Assembly (NCBI RefSeq): GCF_000422885.1
Contig: NZ_KE383945.1
Coordinates: 71,334 to 108,170, forward strand
DNA: 36,837 nt
Source: Ottowia thiooxydans DSM 14619
GTDB taxonomy: Bacteria; Pseudomonadota; Gammaproteobacteria; Burkholderiales; Burkholderiaceae_C
Direction of reading: 5' to 3'
Part shown: positions 1-8,851 of the stretch, in pieces
Position numbering within the stretch: the stretch's first letter is position 1
Layout of the letters: each line of letters begins with the position of its first letter
Program-made: the position numbers and the translations under genes
The notes under the pieces: model-generated
The model's database searches: none
What the model was told of the DNA's origin: nothing
The model's input: the letters and a program-made list of their open reading frames with translations, nothing else

Positions 1-1488
1 GCTGTTCAAACGCATCACGCTGGCTTTGTCGCCATTGGCCTCATCCCGATAAGCCACATAGGGCCTGCCATCAGGGCCGAAAGACAGCGAGGTGTAGTGA
101 GCCACACCCGCCGAAAACCCTGCCCCACCTACAGACTCCCACGCCGTGCCCAAGCTGTTCAAACGCATCACGCGGGCTTTGAGGCCATTGGCATGGTCCT
201 GATAAGCCACATAGGGCTTGCCATCAGGGCCGAAAGACAGCGAGGTGTCAAACGCCCAATCCGCCGAAAACCCTGCCCCACCTACTGCTTCCCACGCCGT
301 GCCCGCGCTGTTCAAACGCACCACGCTGGCTTTGTTGCCATTGGCAACGTCCCGGTAAGCCACGTAGGGCTTGTCATCAGGGCCAAAGGCAAGCGAGGTG
401 TCATACGCCGCACCCGCCGAAAAACCGGCCCCACCTACTGCCTCCCACGCCGTGCCCGCGCCGTTCAAACGCATCACGCTGGCTTTGTTGCCATTGGCAA
501 CGTCCCGGTAAGCCACATAGGGCTTGCCATCAGGGCCGAAAGCCAGCGAGGTGTACTCAGCCCAATCCGCCGAAAACCCTGCCCCACCTACTGCCTCCCA
601 CGCCGTGCCCGCGCCGTTCAAACGCATCACGCTGGCTTTGTTGCCATTGGTAAAGTCCCGGTAAGCCACATAGGGCTTGCCATCAGGGCCGAAAGCCAGC
701 GAGGTGTACTCAGCCCAATCCGCCGAAAACCCTGCCCCACCTACTGCCTCCCACGCCGTGCCCGCGATGTTCAAACGCATCACGCTGGCTTTGCTGCCAT
801 TGGCACCGTCCGCATATGCCACATAAGGCTTGCCACCAGGACCGAAAGACAGCGAGGTGTACTCAGCCCAACCCGCCGAAAACCCAGCCCCACCTACTGC
901 CTCCCACGCTGTGCCCGTGCTATTCAAACGCATCACGCTGGCTTTGTAGCCATTGGCACTGTCCGCATAAGCCACATAGGGCTTGCCATCAGGGCCGAAA
1001 GATAGCGAGGTGTACTCAACCCCACCCGCCGAAAACCCTGCCCCACCTACTGCCTCCCACGCCGTGCCCGCGCCGTTCAAACGCATCACGCTGGCTTTGA
1101 GGCCATTCGCCACGTCCCGATAAGCCACATAGGGCTTGCCATCAGGGCCGAAAGACAGCGAGGTGTACTCAGCCACACCCGCCGAAAACCCTGCCCCGCC
1201 TACTGCCTCCCACGACGTGCCCGCGCTGTTCAAACGCATCACACTGGCTTTGTTGCCGTTGGCAACGTCCCGGTAAGCCACATAGGGCGTGCCATCAGGG
1301 CCGAAAGCTAGTGAAGTGTATTGCACCCCACCCGCCGAAAACCCGGCCCCACCTACTGCCTCCCACGCCGTGCCCGCGCTGTTCAAACGCATCACGCTGG
1401 CTTTGTAGCCATAGGCACCATCACGGTAAGCCACATAGGGCTTGTCATCAGGGCCAAAGGCAAGCGAGGTGTACTCAACCGGACCCAC
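1..1488 (-). repeat. Tandem array of 153-bp coding repeats (51 codons each)
   Basis: The landmark CCCACGCCGTGCC and close variants recur at exactly 153-bp intervals. The matching base falls at 141, 294, 447, 600, 753, 906, 1059, 1212 and 1365. Every spacing is a multiple of three, so the frame is kept. Units are nearly identical at DNA level. Differences cluster at the codons after FSA and in the RDxANG loop. The first unit in translation order (near 1377-1488) is the most diverged and lacks GGAGFSAG. Confidence 0.95.
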
Positions 1489-1674
1489 GACCAACGACGG
1501 TAACGCCCCGACCCGCTCCCATGGATCCGTGAGGGACTGCGCATTGGCCGTAGGTGCCAGCACCGCGAGCAACAACCCTAAGACCCCCAGCAGGCGCAGC
1601 CAGCCATTCCACAAAACCGAGCCGACACAACGGGCGTGCTCCTGAAACAGTTCCTGTTTTTTGAATGAAGTCAT
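1..1674 (-). CDS. Secreted tandem-repeat (beta-propeller-like) protein, 3' end outside the window
   Basis: An open frame runs on the minus strand from ATG at 1674 to the window edge with no stop. The first 46 or so codons look like a signal peptide: a basic start (MTSFKKQ), a hydrophobic core rich in Leu/Val (LLGVLGLLLAVL) and an Ala-x-Ala type cleavage site (TANAQ). The rest is about ten copies of a 51-residue unit with landmarks GGAGFSAG, YTSL(A/S)FGPDGKPYVAY, ANGxKASVMRLN and GTAWEAVG. Such W-x-VG / YVAY repeats resemble those of bacterial secreted proteins predicted to fold as beta-propellers; that fold is inference. I do not know a specific function; adhesion or carbohydrate binding at the cell surface is possible. 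The upstream region (1675-1790) is AT-richer and suits a promoter. Total length and C-terminus (sorting signal or not) cannot be seen. Confidence 0.85.
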   Translation of the reverse strand, partial: MTSFKKQELFQEHARCVGSVLWNGWLRLLGVLGLLLAVLAPTANAQSLTDPWERVGALPSLVVGPVEYTSLAFGPDDKPYVAYRDGAYGYKASVMRLNSAGTAWEAVGGAGFSAGGVQYTSLAFGPDGTPYVAYRDVANGNKASVMRLNSAGTSWEAVGGAGFSAGVAEYTSLSFGPDGKPYVAYRDVANGLKASVMRLNGAGTAWEAVGGAGFSAGGVEYTSLSFGPDGKPYVAYADSANGYKASVMRLNSTGTAWEAVGGAGFSAGWAEYTSLSFGPGGKPYVAYADGANGSKASVMRLNIAGTAWEAVGGAGFSADWAEYTSLAFGPDGKPYVAYRDFTNGNKASVMRLNGAGTAWEAVGGAGFSADWAEYTSLAFGPDGKPYVAYRDVANGNKASVMRLNGAGTAWEAVGGAGFSAGAAYDTSLAFGPDDKPYVAYRDVANGNKASVVRLNSAGTAWEAVGGAGFSADWAFDTSLSFGPDGKPYVAYQDHANGLKARVMRLNSLGTAWESVGGAGFSAGVAHYTSLSFGPDGRPYVAYRDEANGDKASVMRLNS

Positions 1675-1766
1675 GTTCCCCCCACCGGTATTTCTGGGCA
1701 TGGATCTCCGTGCCTCGCCTGAAATAAATTCAGTTACCTGATTTGAACGCTTTGCAACGCGTTTGT

Positions 1767-1788
1767 ATGTAGCCCAACTGGGCTACAT
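1767..1788. promoter_or_regulatory. Perfect 10-bp inverted repeat upstream of the repeat-protein gene
   Basis: ATGTAGCCCA and TGGGCTACAT are separated by two bases, about 95 bp upstream of the ATG at 1674. No T-run directly follows on either strand, so an operator or mRNA hairpin fits better than an intrinsic terminator. The binding partner is unknown. Confidence 0.4.
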
Positions 1789-2136
1789 GAGGGGAGTTTT
1801 TAAGGGCTCCAAATTCCGCATGAATCCTTTAGCATTGATCGCCATTGCAATTTCGGCGGAAATGCAGGCATGGACCGAGCAGTGCGCAATTGCAGGGAAA
1901 AGTAGGGTTGGCAGCTCCAGCGCCATCGGCACCACCAACTCCCGCGCCGAGCCAGCGCTGTTCAAACGAATCACGTCGGTGGGGAGCTCAAAAGAAGTTA
2001 AATGCGTTTGCGCCCAATCAATCGCCGCTATCCCTCACGCCGCAGCCGGCCGCCCCAACCCTCTCCCGCCTGCGGGAAAGGGAGCACCCCCCCAGCGAAG
2101 CTCCGACGGCCGCGGAGCAGGCCATGCGGGTGTAGC

Positions 2137-2207
2137 CGCGGAGCTGGCTTTGCCAGGCCGCTGGTTACGTCCCCCCAGGGGGAAGGCGCGCCAGCGACTC
2201 AGGGGGG
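2137..2207. repeat. Gene-end GC-rich repeat, copy 1
   Basis: The segment includes GCCGCGGAGCTGGCTTTGCC, CCCCCCAGGGGGAAGGCGCG and GCGACTCAGGGGGG, and ends one base before the kup stop codon (TAG at 2209-2211 on the minus strand). A close copy lies at 16920-16997, two bases beyond the dapB stop. The C6/G5 inverted core can fold and may act as a 3' mRNA stabiliser or terminator; the role is inference. Confidence 0.8.
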
Positions 2208-2208
2208 C

Positions 2209-4077
2209 CTAAATCTCGACCTTCGAACCCAACTCCACCACCGCATTGCTAGGCAGATTCATGAACTCCGCAGCCGCACTCGCGTTGTGGTGCATCTGTG
2301 CGAACAACTTCTCGCGCCAGGCGGACATGCCGGGCCCGAAGGTAGGGCTGACAATGTCGCGCGAGAGAAAGTAGCTGGTCGTCATGGGGTTGAGATCGAC
2401 GCCGCGCCCAGTAATGTTCGCCAACGCCTTGGGCAGGTCCGGATCGTTCTTGAAACCGTAGTGAACAATCACCTGCCAGCAATCATGGCCCAGGGGTTCC
2501 ACCTCCACCCGCTTGTCCAGGCCAACCCAGGGCACCTCGTGGCTGCGCACAGTCACGAACAGGTTTTGCCGATGCAGCACCTTGTTGTGTTTGAGGTTGT
2601 GCATCAGCGCGTTGGGCACGACCCCTGGCTCGGCAGCCAGGAACACGGCTGTGCCCTCTACCCTCTGCGGTGGAGCGATGAAGATGGCTTCCAGGAAATC
2701 GTTCAGGCCAATGGAGGTGGTGCGCAGAGATTCGTTGAGCAAGGCGCGGCCATCGCGCCACGTCAGCATCAGTGTGAACACAGCACCAGCAATCACCAGC
2801 GGGAACCAGCCACCATGGAATAGCTTGAGCAAATTGGATGCCCAGAACAGGATGTCTACGGTAAAGAACAGGCCCGTGGCGGCCAGGCACACCACGAGAG
2901 GCAGCTTCCATGCGTACCGGATAACGAAGAAGGTCAACACGGTGGTGATCAGCATGTCTGTGGTGACCGCGATCCCATAGGCAGCGGCGAGATTGCCGGA
3001 AGAGCGGAACATGCCCACCGCCAGAACAATCAAGACGTACAAGCTCCAGTTCACCAAAGGCATGTAGATCTGCCCGGCCTCCTTCACATTGGTGTGCAGC
3101 ACCTGCAGGCGCGGCAGATAACCCAGTTGCACCACCTGCTTGGTAACGCTGAAGGCACCGGAAATAAGCGCCTGTGAGGCAATGACGGCTGCGGCGGTGG
3201 CCAGCACCACCAGGGGCAATTGAGCCCAATCGGGCGCCATCATGAAAAATGGATTGGTTTTGGCTTGCGGCTCAGCCAGCAGCAAGGCACCTTGGCCAAA
3301 ATAATTGAGTGTGAGCGCCGGCATGGCAATGGTGAACCAGGCGATGCGGATGGGTTTCTTGCCGAAATGCCCCATATCGGCATACAGCGCCTCTGCCCCC
3401 GTGACGCACAGCACGATGGCGCCCAGCAAAATGAAAGTGAGGCCTGGGTAATGCCAGGCGAATTTCCAGGCGTGCCAGGGGTTAAGCGCCCACAGGATCT
3501 CCGTGTGCCCTGCGATCTGGTACACCCCCAGCACAGCGATCACGGCAAACCATACCAACATCACCGGCCCGAAGAGCTTCCCAATGCCTGCCGTGCCGCT
3601 TTTTTGCACGGCGAAGAGCACGGTCAGCACCACCAGGGTGAGCGGAATCACGTAGCCTTTGAAAGCGGGGGAAACCACCTCCAGGCCTTCCATAGCGCCC
3701 AGAACGGTAATGGCCGGCGTGATGACGCCATCGCCATAGAACAGGCAGGCTCCGAAGATACCCACGGGAAGCATGATGTTGCGCAAACGCGGGCGATCAG
3801 CCACCGCGCGCGAAGCCAACGTGAGCATGGCGACTAGGCCGCCCTCGCCGTTGTTGTCTGCTCGCAGCACGAGCACCACGTATTTGACCGAGACAATGGT
3901 GGTCAAGGTCCAGAAGAACATCGACAGTACGCCGTAGATGTTGTCTGGCGTGAATTCGACGTGGCCGCCGCCGAACACCTCTTTGACCGAATACAGAACG
4001 CTGGTACCAATGTCGCCATAGACGACGCCAATGGCGCCAACAATCAATGGTCCCAGTGCGGATTTCGATGAGGACAC
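2209..4077 (-). CDS. kup: Low-affinity potassium/proton symporter Kup
   Basis: The 622-residue product is a standard length for Kup/TrkD, an inner-membrane K+:H+ symporter. The N-terminus has the family signature [13 protein letters not shown] (about residues 14-26), followed by GEGG and [17 protein letters not shown]. About 12 hydrophobic membrane segments follow up to roughly residue 450, then a soluble C-terminal domain. The start is GTG (4077-4075); the family N-terminus aligns well there and no better ATG exists nearby. Oddly, the start codon directly follows the U-tract of an intrinsic terminator (4078-4106), leaving no Shine-Dalgarno sequence. The gene lies 181 bp downstream of gshA on the same strand and is probably transcribed separately. 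Confidence 0.96.
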   Translation of the reverse strand: MSSSKSALGPLIVGAIGVVYGDIGTSVLYSVKEVFGGGHVEFTPDNIYGVLSMFFWTLTTIVSVKYVVLVLRADNNGEGGLVAMLTLASRAVADRPRLRNIMLPVGIFGACLFYGDGVITPAITVLGAMEGLEVVSPAFKGYVIPLTLVVLTVLFAVQKSGTAGIGKLFGPVMLVWFAVIAVLGVYQIAGHTEILWALNPWHAWKFAWHYPGLTFILLGAIVLCVTGAEALYADMGHFGKKPIRIAWFTIAMPALTLNYFGQGALLLAEPQAKTNPFFMMAPDWAQLPLVVLATAAAVIASQALISGAFSVTKQVVQLGYLPRLQVLHTNVKEAGQIYMPLVNWSLYVLIVLAVGMFRSSGNLAAAYGIAVTTDMLITTVLTFFVIRYAWKLPLVVCLAATGLFFTVDILFWASNLLKLFHGGWFPLVIAGAVFTLMLTWRDGRALLNESLRTTSIGLNDFLEAIFIAPPQRVEGTAVFLAAEPGVVPNALMHNLKHNKVLHRQNLFVTVRSHEVPWVGLDKRVEVEPLGHDCWQVIVHYGFKNDPDLPKALANITGRGVDLNPMTTSYFLSRDIVSPTFGPGMSAWREKLFAQMHHNASAAAEFMNLPSNAVVELGSKVEI

Positions 4078-4106
4078 AAAAAAAGCCCCGTCCGGCCGGA
4101 CGAAGC
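4078..4106 (-). terminator. Intrinsic terminator after gshA, abutting the kup start codon
   Basis: On the minus strand the order is GCTTCGTCC, loop GGCC, GGACGGGGC, then seven T. The stem has nine pairs including two G-U. The T-run touches the GTG start of kup. It probably terminates the proA-gshA transcript; it could also act as an attenuator for kup. Confidence 0.8.
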
Positions 4107-4258
4107 GGTGATTTCGAGGAGGGCTATTTTGCGCCAGCTAAACCGAAAATGGGAGAGTTTGAGCACTCCGCCGACGAGACTTGGGCGTGAAAACAACCAG
4201 TACCTATGGAACGCGGAGGCCTCGGAACGCCGCCGCGCTATTCAAACTTGCTCGATGC

Positions 4259-5545
4259 TTACAAAAGCTCGCGCACTTCCGGGTCTGTGGCTTCCAGCTC
4301 GTAGCTGGCAGCGACCATCGCCAAGCGTCCAATCACACCGTACATGTAAAACCGGTTGGGTGCGCTGGCACCGGGCTTCATCCCTGCACGCGGCAACTGG
4401 TTGCCACCCGCAAACGCCAACGGTACGAAGTGCGCGCCAGGAGCATTCAGGTTTTCATCTGCTCCACGATCAGCGTGCACGCGGTAAAAACCGCCCACCA
4501 CGTAGCGGTCGATCATGTAGACCACTGGCTCGGCCACGGCGTCATGGATGCGCTCGTTGGTTAAGACGCCTTCCTGAATGAGAACGGCGCCACCTGGCAT
4601 TTGCGGCGCGACCCGGGCACGCGTCTTGGACGTGAGCTGATCGAGATCCTTGGCGTCTCGCACGGTCATGATGCCCATGCCACGCGTACCGCTGTCTGCC
4701 TTCACAACCACAAACGGCTTCTCGTTAATGCCGTATTCCTTGTATTTGCGCTTGATCTTGACCAGCAGCGCATCAGTTTCGCTGCGTAGGCACTCCATGC
4801 CGGCCGGCTCATTGATGTCGATCTCGCCACAGGAGGAGAACATGGGATTGATCAGCCACGGATCAATGCCCAGCAATTTACCGAAGCGCTTGCTCACTTC
4901 TTCGTAGGACCTGAAATGCCGGCTCTTGCGCCGCACGCTCCAGCCCGCCTGTAACGGCGGCAACAGGTACTGCTCGTGAAGCTCTTCCAGAATTCCGGGT
5001 GGTCCGGCTGAAAGGTCATTGTTCAGCAAAATCGTGCAGGGATCGAAATCCTTCAATCCCAAGCGGTAACGCATGCGCAGCGCCGGTTCCAGCGTGATTT
5101 TTTCACCATCTGGAAGCTTGATCGAGGTGGATTTCTTAAGCGCGGGATCAATGGAGCCAAAGCGCACGCTCAGCCCGGCCATGCGGAAGATCTGCTGCAA
5201 ACGCTCAAGGCTGGCCAGGTAAAAGCTGGAAGGCTTGCCGTTCTCCGGCACGATCATGAGGCCGCGCGCCTCAGGGCAGATTTTTTCGATGGCAGCTTGT
5301 GCTGCCTGCACCGCCAGTGGCAGTGTTTCAGGCGACAAGTTGTGCCAGCCATCGGGGTAGAGGTTGGTATCTACGGGCGCGAGCTTGAAGCCAGCGTTGC
5401 GGATGTCCACCGAGCAGTACAGAGGCGGTGTGTGCTCCATCCACTCCAGCCGAAACCAACGCTCGATCACCGGGGTGGCATCGAGAATGCGCTGCTCCAA
5501 CTCGTTGATGGGACCGGTCAGAGCAGTAATTAGGTGGGGGACCAT
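4259..5545 (-). CDS. gshA: Glutamate-cysteine ligase (proteobacterial GshA type)
   Basis: The 428-residue product matches the GshA form found in beta-proteobacteria and acidithiobacilli. It differs from the E. coli enzyme. It joins glutamate and cysteine with ATP, the first step of glutathione synthesis in the cytoplasm. Recognisable stretches are DTNLYPDGWHNL (about 59-70), the KADSGTRGMGIMTV loop (about 284-297) likely to contact ATP, and IDRYVVGGFYRVH (about 347-359). The ATG at 5545 is preceded by a stop-containing spacer. It lies 78 bp downstream of proA on the same strand, so both may share a transcript; both enzymes draw on glutamate. Confidence 0.93.
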   Translation of the reverse strand: MVPHLITALTGPINELEQRILDATPVIERWFRLEWMEHTPPLYCSVDIRNAGFKLAPVDTNLYPDGWHNLSPETLPLAVQAAQAAIEKICPEARGLMIVPENGKPSSFYLASLERLQQIFRMAGLSVRFGSIDPALKKSTSIKLPDGEKITLEPALRMRYRLGLKDFDPCTILLNNDLSAGPPGILEELHEQYLLPPLQAGWSVRRKSRHFRSYEEVSKRFGKLLGIDPWLINPMFSSCGEIDINEPAGMECLRSETDALLVKIKRKYKEYGINEKPFVVVKADSGTRGMGIMTVRDAKDLDQLTSKTRARVAPQMPGGAVLIQEGVLTNERIHDAVAEPVVYMIDRYVVGGFYRVHADRGADENLNAPGAHFVPLAFAGGNQLPRAGMKPGASAPNRFYMYGVIGRLAMVAASYELEATDPEVRELL

Positions 5546-5623
5546 GGGCGATTGCGCTTATTGGATTAGCCCACCAGTGTAGTAGGGTTTGCCTGTATAG
5601 ATGATCAGGTGCCCCTTCTGCCT

Positions 5624-6913
5624 CTATGAGCGGGTTTCGCCTTCGCCAAGAACCACCCACTTGAGAGAGGTCAGGCCCTCGATACCCACCGGGCCTCGAG
5701 CGTGGAACTTGTCAGTGCTGATACCGATTTCGGCACCCAGACCAAACTCGAAACCATCTGCGAAACGAGTGCTGGCATTCACCATGACACTGGCTGAATC
5801 CACTTCACGCAAAAACCGTTGAGCGTGCATGTGATCGCGCGTCAGGATGGCGTCTGTATGGTGGCTGCTGTATCGGTTGATATGCGCAATGGCTTCGTCT
5901 AAGCCGTCCACGAGCTTGATGCTGATGACAGGCGCCAAATACTCTTCGAACCAATCACTTTCCTGTGCGGCCACAACGACCGCAGTAGCAGGCAGAGAAG
6001 CCGCTCCAAGAATGGCAGCAGCTGGCGCATCACAGCGCATTTCCACGCCCTTGGCGGCAAAAATGGCGCCCATAAGGGGCAGGAACGCCTGGGCCACGCT
6101 GCGCGCCACCAGCAAGCTCTCAGTGGCATTGCAGGGGCTATATTTTTGCGTCTTGGCGTTGTCAACCACCTTGACAGCCATGTCGAGATCGCAAGGATCA
6201 TCCACGTAGGTATGGCAATTCCCATCAAGGTGTTTGATGACAGGCACCTTGGCCTCCGCACTGATGCGCTCAATAAGCCCCTTGCCGCCGCGTGGAATGA
6301 TCACATCCACGTATTGCGGCATGGTGATCAACTGGCCAACAGCGGCACGGTCAGTGGTGGGCACCAGTTGCACCGCCTCTTGCGGTAATCCGGCAGCGGC
6401 CAAAGCCTGGCGCACCAGGGCTGCAAGCGCCTTGTTGGAATCAATGGCCTCGGAGCCGCCGCGCAATATGCAAGCGTTGCCGCTCTTGATGCTCAAGGAA
6501 GCGGCCTCTATGGTGACGTTGGGCCGGCTTTCATAGATCATGCCGAACACCCCGATCGGTACCCGCATCTGCCCAACGCGGATGCCGCTGGGTTGCTGCT
6601 TGAGGCCGACGATGTCGCCAATGATGTCCGCCATGGCAGCAAGCTGCTCACAGCCCTGGGCACAGGTTTCGAGGATTTTGGGTGTCAGCTTGAGCCGATC
6701 GACCATGGGCTCAGCTAGGCCGGCGGCGCGGGCGCGCTCCAGATCGCGCGCGTTATCAGTTTGCAGTGCCTCGGTATTGGCACGCAAAAGCCTGGCCAAT
6801 TCGCGCAGGGCTTCGTTGCGAGCGGCCGTGGAGGCGCGTGCCATGGCACTGGAGGCCTGGCGCGCCTGCAGGCCGAGCAGTTGCATGGTCTCGGCGACAT
6901 TAAGAGCGTTCAT
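5624..6913 (-). CDS. proA: Glutamate-5-semialdehyde dehydrogenase (gamma-glutamyl phosphate reductase)
   Basis: The 429-residue product is the usual ProA length. It reduces gamma-glutamyl phosphate to glutamate-5-semialdehyde with NADPH, the second step of proline synthesis. Family stretches include [16 protein letters not shown] (about residues 118-133), [20 protein letters not shown], and the [11 protein letters not shown] segment holding the catalytic cysteine (about residue 256). The C-terminus has [10 protein letters not shown] and [12 protein letters not shown]. In other Burkholderiales proA commonly follows holA; here the Bug/TetR/cyclase module lies between them. Confidence 0.97.
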   Translation of the reverse strand: MNALNVAETMQLLGLQARQASSAMARASTAARNEALRELARLLRANTEALQTDNARDLERARAAGLAEPMVDRLKLTPKILETCAQGCEQLAAMADIIGDIVGLKQQPSGIRVGQMRVPIGVFGMIYESRPNVTIEAASLSIKSGNACILRGGSEAIDSNKALAALVRQALAAAGLPQEAVQLVPTTDRAAVGQLITMPQYVDVIIPRGGKGLIERISAEAKVPVIKHLDGNCHTYVDDPCDLDMAVKVVDNAKTQKYSPCNATESLLVARSVAQAFLPLMGAIFAAKGVEMRCDAPAAAILGAASLPATAVVVAAQESDWFEEYLAPVISIKLVDGLDEAIAHINRYSSHHTDAILTRDHMHAQRFLREVDSASVMVNASTRFADGFEFGLGAEIGISTDKFHARGPVGIEGLTSLKWVVLGEGETRS

Positions 6914-6988
6914 GGGGAGATTTTCGCATCTCGTAGCTCACAGCGCATTCGAGCCGCCGAATTCCCCACTCGGCTCCGGTCCTCAACT

Positions 6989-7987
6989 TCAATCCACCTT
7001 AATGTTGGCCTTCTGAATCAACTCTTTCCATTTCTGAGTGTCTGCCTTCATATAAGCCCCGAACTGCTCAGGTGTGCCTCCTACCGGCTTCAAAGATTGG
7101 TCCTCTAGAAACTTCTGCACATCGGGCGTCTTGAGCGCTGCATTTACGTTCGCATTCAGTTTCGCCACGATGTCGTTGGGCACGCCCGCAGGGGCCAGCA
7201 GACCAACCCACGAATACACCTCAAAACCCTTATAGGTGTCTCCAATTGCGGGCACGTCAGGCAGCGCGGCAATAGACTCTTTCGAGGTGACTGCCAGCGG
7301 CCGCAGCTTGCCTGAGCGAATATGCCCAAGCACCGAAGTCACGCTCACGAACATCACCTGAACCTGGCCTCCCACGATATCCGTGATGGCGGGAGCGCCG
7401 CCCTTGTACGGAACGTGCAGCATCGAGGCGCCCGTGATCGATTTGAAAAGCTCTGCCGTCAAGTGGTTGGAGCTGCCAGCGCCGGTCGACGCATAGTTGA
7501 GCAAGTCCGGCTTCGCTTTAGCCAGTGCCACAAGCTCCTGCACGGTCTTGGCGGGCACTGAAGGGTGCACCAAGAGTACCAAGGGGGAAGTCGCAATCTG
7601 CACCACCGGCTTCAAGTCCTTGTCGGAGTCGAAGGGCAGCTTGTAAAGCAAGGGGTTGACGGCGTGCGTGTCGAACGCGGAAAGCAGGGTGTAGCCATCA
7701 GGCTTGGCACGTGCGACCTGAGCCGCGCCGATGGAGCCGCCCGCACCTGCTTTGTTATCGATCACGATCGTTTGCCCCAGCGAGGCACCGAGCTGCACGC
7801 CCAGCTTGCGCGTGACGTTGTCCACAATGCCGCCTGCAGGAAAAGGCACCACGATCTGGATAGGCTGGCTTGGATAAGACTGTGCGAACGCCACCGCGGG
7901 CACGCCCGCCGCCAGAGAAGCCGCCACCAGTGCGACCGAGTTGCGTACGAAGTGCCTGCGTGGAAGCTGAGCGAGGGTGCGGAACAT
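6989..7987 (-). CDS. Bug-family tripartite tricarboxylate transporter substrate-binding protein
   Basis: This is a Bug/TctC-type periplasmic receptor, a family hugely expanded in Burkholderiales and usually binding carboxylates or related small molecules. The start region has arginines (PRRHFVRN), a hydrophobic segment and a cleavage site AFAQ. The mature protein begins with SYPSQPIQIVVPFPAGG and has DNKAGAGGSIGA, both hallmarks of the family. The open frame also has a TTG at 8002; ATG at 7987 was chosen because it gives a normal signal peptide, although no strong ribosome site precedes either. No TctA/TctB membrane genes are nearby. It lies 61 bp downstream of the cyclase-family gene and probably shares its operon. 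Confidence 0.92.
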   Translation of the reverse strand: MFRTLAQLPRRHFVRNSVALVAASLAAGVPAVAFAQSYPSQPIQIVVPFPAGGIVDNVTRKLGVQLGASLGQTIVIDNKAGAGGSIGAAQVARAKPDGYTLLSAFDTHAVNPLLYKLPFDSDKDLKPVVQIATSPLVLLVHPSVPAKTVQELVALAKAKPDLLNYASTGAGSSNHLTAELFKSITGASMLHVPYKGGAPAITDIVGGQVQVMFVSVTSVLGHIRSGKLRPLAVTSKESIAALPDVPAIGDTYKGFEVYSWVGLLAPAGVPNDIVAKLNANVNAALKTPDVQKFLEDQSLKPVGGTPEQFGAYMKADTQKWKELIQKANIKVD

Positions 7988-8048
7988 AGGTAGTGAATCC
8001 AAGGAAAAATTAATCTGGTTGTGAACTAAAAAAGGTAGCCGACAGGCC

Positions 8049-8837
8049 CTAATCGTTCAGGATGGCGACTGCGCGAACCCATCCTGCAGAGCTGTGCTTG
8101 ATCTTGATTGGAAAGCAGCTGAGCTGAAAACCGTGAGAGGGAAGCTGATCGAGGTTCGCGAGCTTTTCCATCTGGAAGTAGCCAATATCGCGCCCCGCCT
8201 TGTGGCCCTCCCAAATGATCGAAGGGTCCCCATCGCGCTGGAAGCGCTCCACGACGAATTTAAACGCGGCGTCCCAGCTGTAGGAGTCCGTGCCCACCAC
8301 GCGGACACCTCTTTCAAGCAAGTAAAGCGTGGCCGCGCGTCCGAACCCACAGGCGCTTTCCCAATAGTCTTCCTGGCCTTGGCGCGCACCCGCACGGGTG
8401 TTGGCCACCACAATATCCAGGGGCTGAAGCTCATAGCCGATGCGCTTTAACTCCGCTTCTACGTCTTCCGGTGTGACCACATAACCTGCCTCAAAGTGGC
8501 GGAAATCCAGCTTCACGCCCGGGCGCAAACACCAATCGAGTGGCACCTCGTCAATGCCAGGACTAGCGCGTCCGCCGGGTTGCAGGGCATGGTCTGTAGT
8601 GGGGTGGTAATGCCATGGGGCATCCATATGGGTGCCCGCATGCGTAGACAGCGAGATACGCTCCACTGCCCAGGCTTTGCCATCAGGGAGCGACTCAGGC
8701 CCAATGCCCGGAAATAGCTTGCTGAAAAGCGGCCACGATTCGTCGTGGTTGGAATATTCGATGGTCGGCCGGTGATGCGCAGGGGAAGTCTGCTTGTCTT
8801 CCAGCGTGACCGACAGGTCAATGATGCGTCGTGTCAT
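8049..8837 (-). CDS. Cyclase-family (kynurenine-formamidase-like) metal hydrolase
   Basis: The 262-residue product has the PF04199 metal-site motif HAGTHMDAPWHY (about residues 66-77), preceded by the family start RRIIDLSVTL. These proteins include N-formylkynurenine formamidase, isatin hydrolase and other amidases; the substrate here is unknown. A downstream GTDSYSWDAA stretch is also typical. It begins 14 bp after the TetR stop and is followed by a Bug receptor, so it probably hydrolyses a compound imported after capture by that receptor. No tryptophan-pathway partners (kynA, kynU) are seen, so formamidase is not claimed. Confidence 0.88.
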   Translation of the reverse strand: MTRRIIDLSVTLEDKQTSPAHHRPTIEYSNHDESWPLFSKLFPGIGPESLPDGKAWAVERISLSTHAGTHMDAPWHYHPTTDHALQPGGRASPGIDEVPLDWCLRPGVKLDFRHFEAGYVVTPEDVEAELKRIGYELQPLDIVVANTRAGARQGQEDYWESACGFGRAATLYLLERGVRVVGTDSYSWDAAFKFVVERFQRDGDPSIIWEGHKAGRDIGYFQMEKLANLDQLPSHGFQLSCFPIKIKHSSAGWVRAVAILND

Positions 8838-8851
8838 GATTTTTGATCAGT

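Larger units (their letters stand above)
1675..2208. other. Intergenic region between the repeat protein and kup
   Basis: No convincing gene is seen in these 534 bases. It contains the upstream region of the repeat protein, a perfect hairpin (1767-1788), a short piece resembling one repeat-unit junction of the neighbouring protein (about 1935-1975), and a GC-rich gene-end repeat (2137-2207) abutting the kup stop codon. Short open frames here have no recognisable product. Confidence 0.6.

Noticed and set aside
97-1005. 302-residue plus-strand open frame over the repeat array
   Set aside because: It is the reverse-strand shadow of the tandem repeats; the minus frame has a signal peptide and sensible protein repeats.
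1-1488. CRISPR array
   Set aside because: The 153-bp units are contiguous coding repeats without unique spacers.
1763-2212. 149-residue plus-strand frame between the repeat protein and kup
   Set aside because: It crosses a hairpin and a dispersed repeat and shows no domain.
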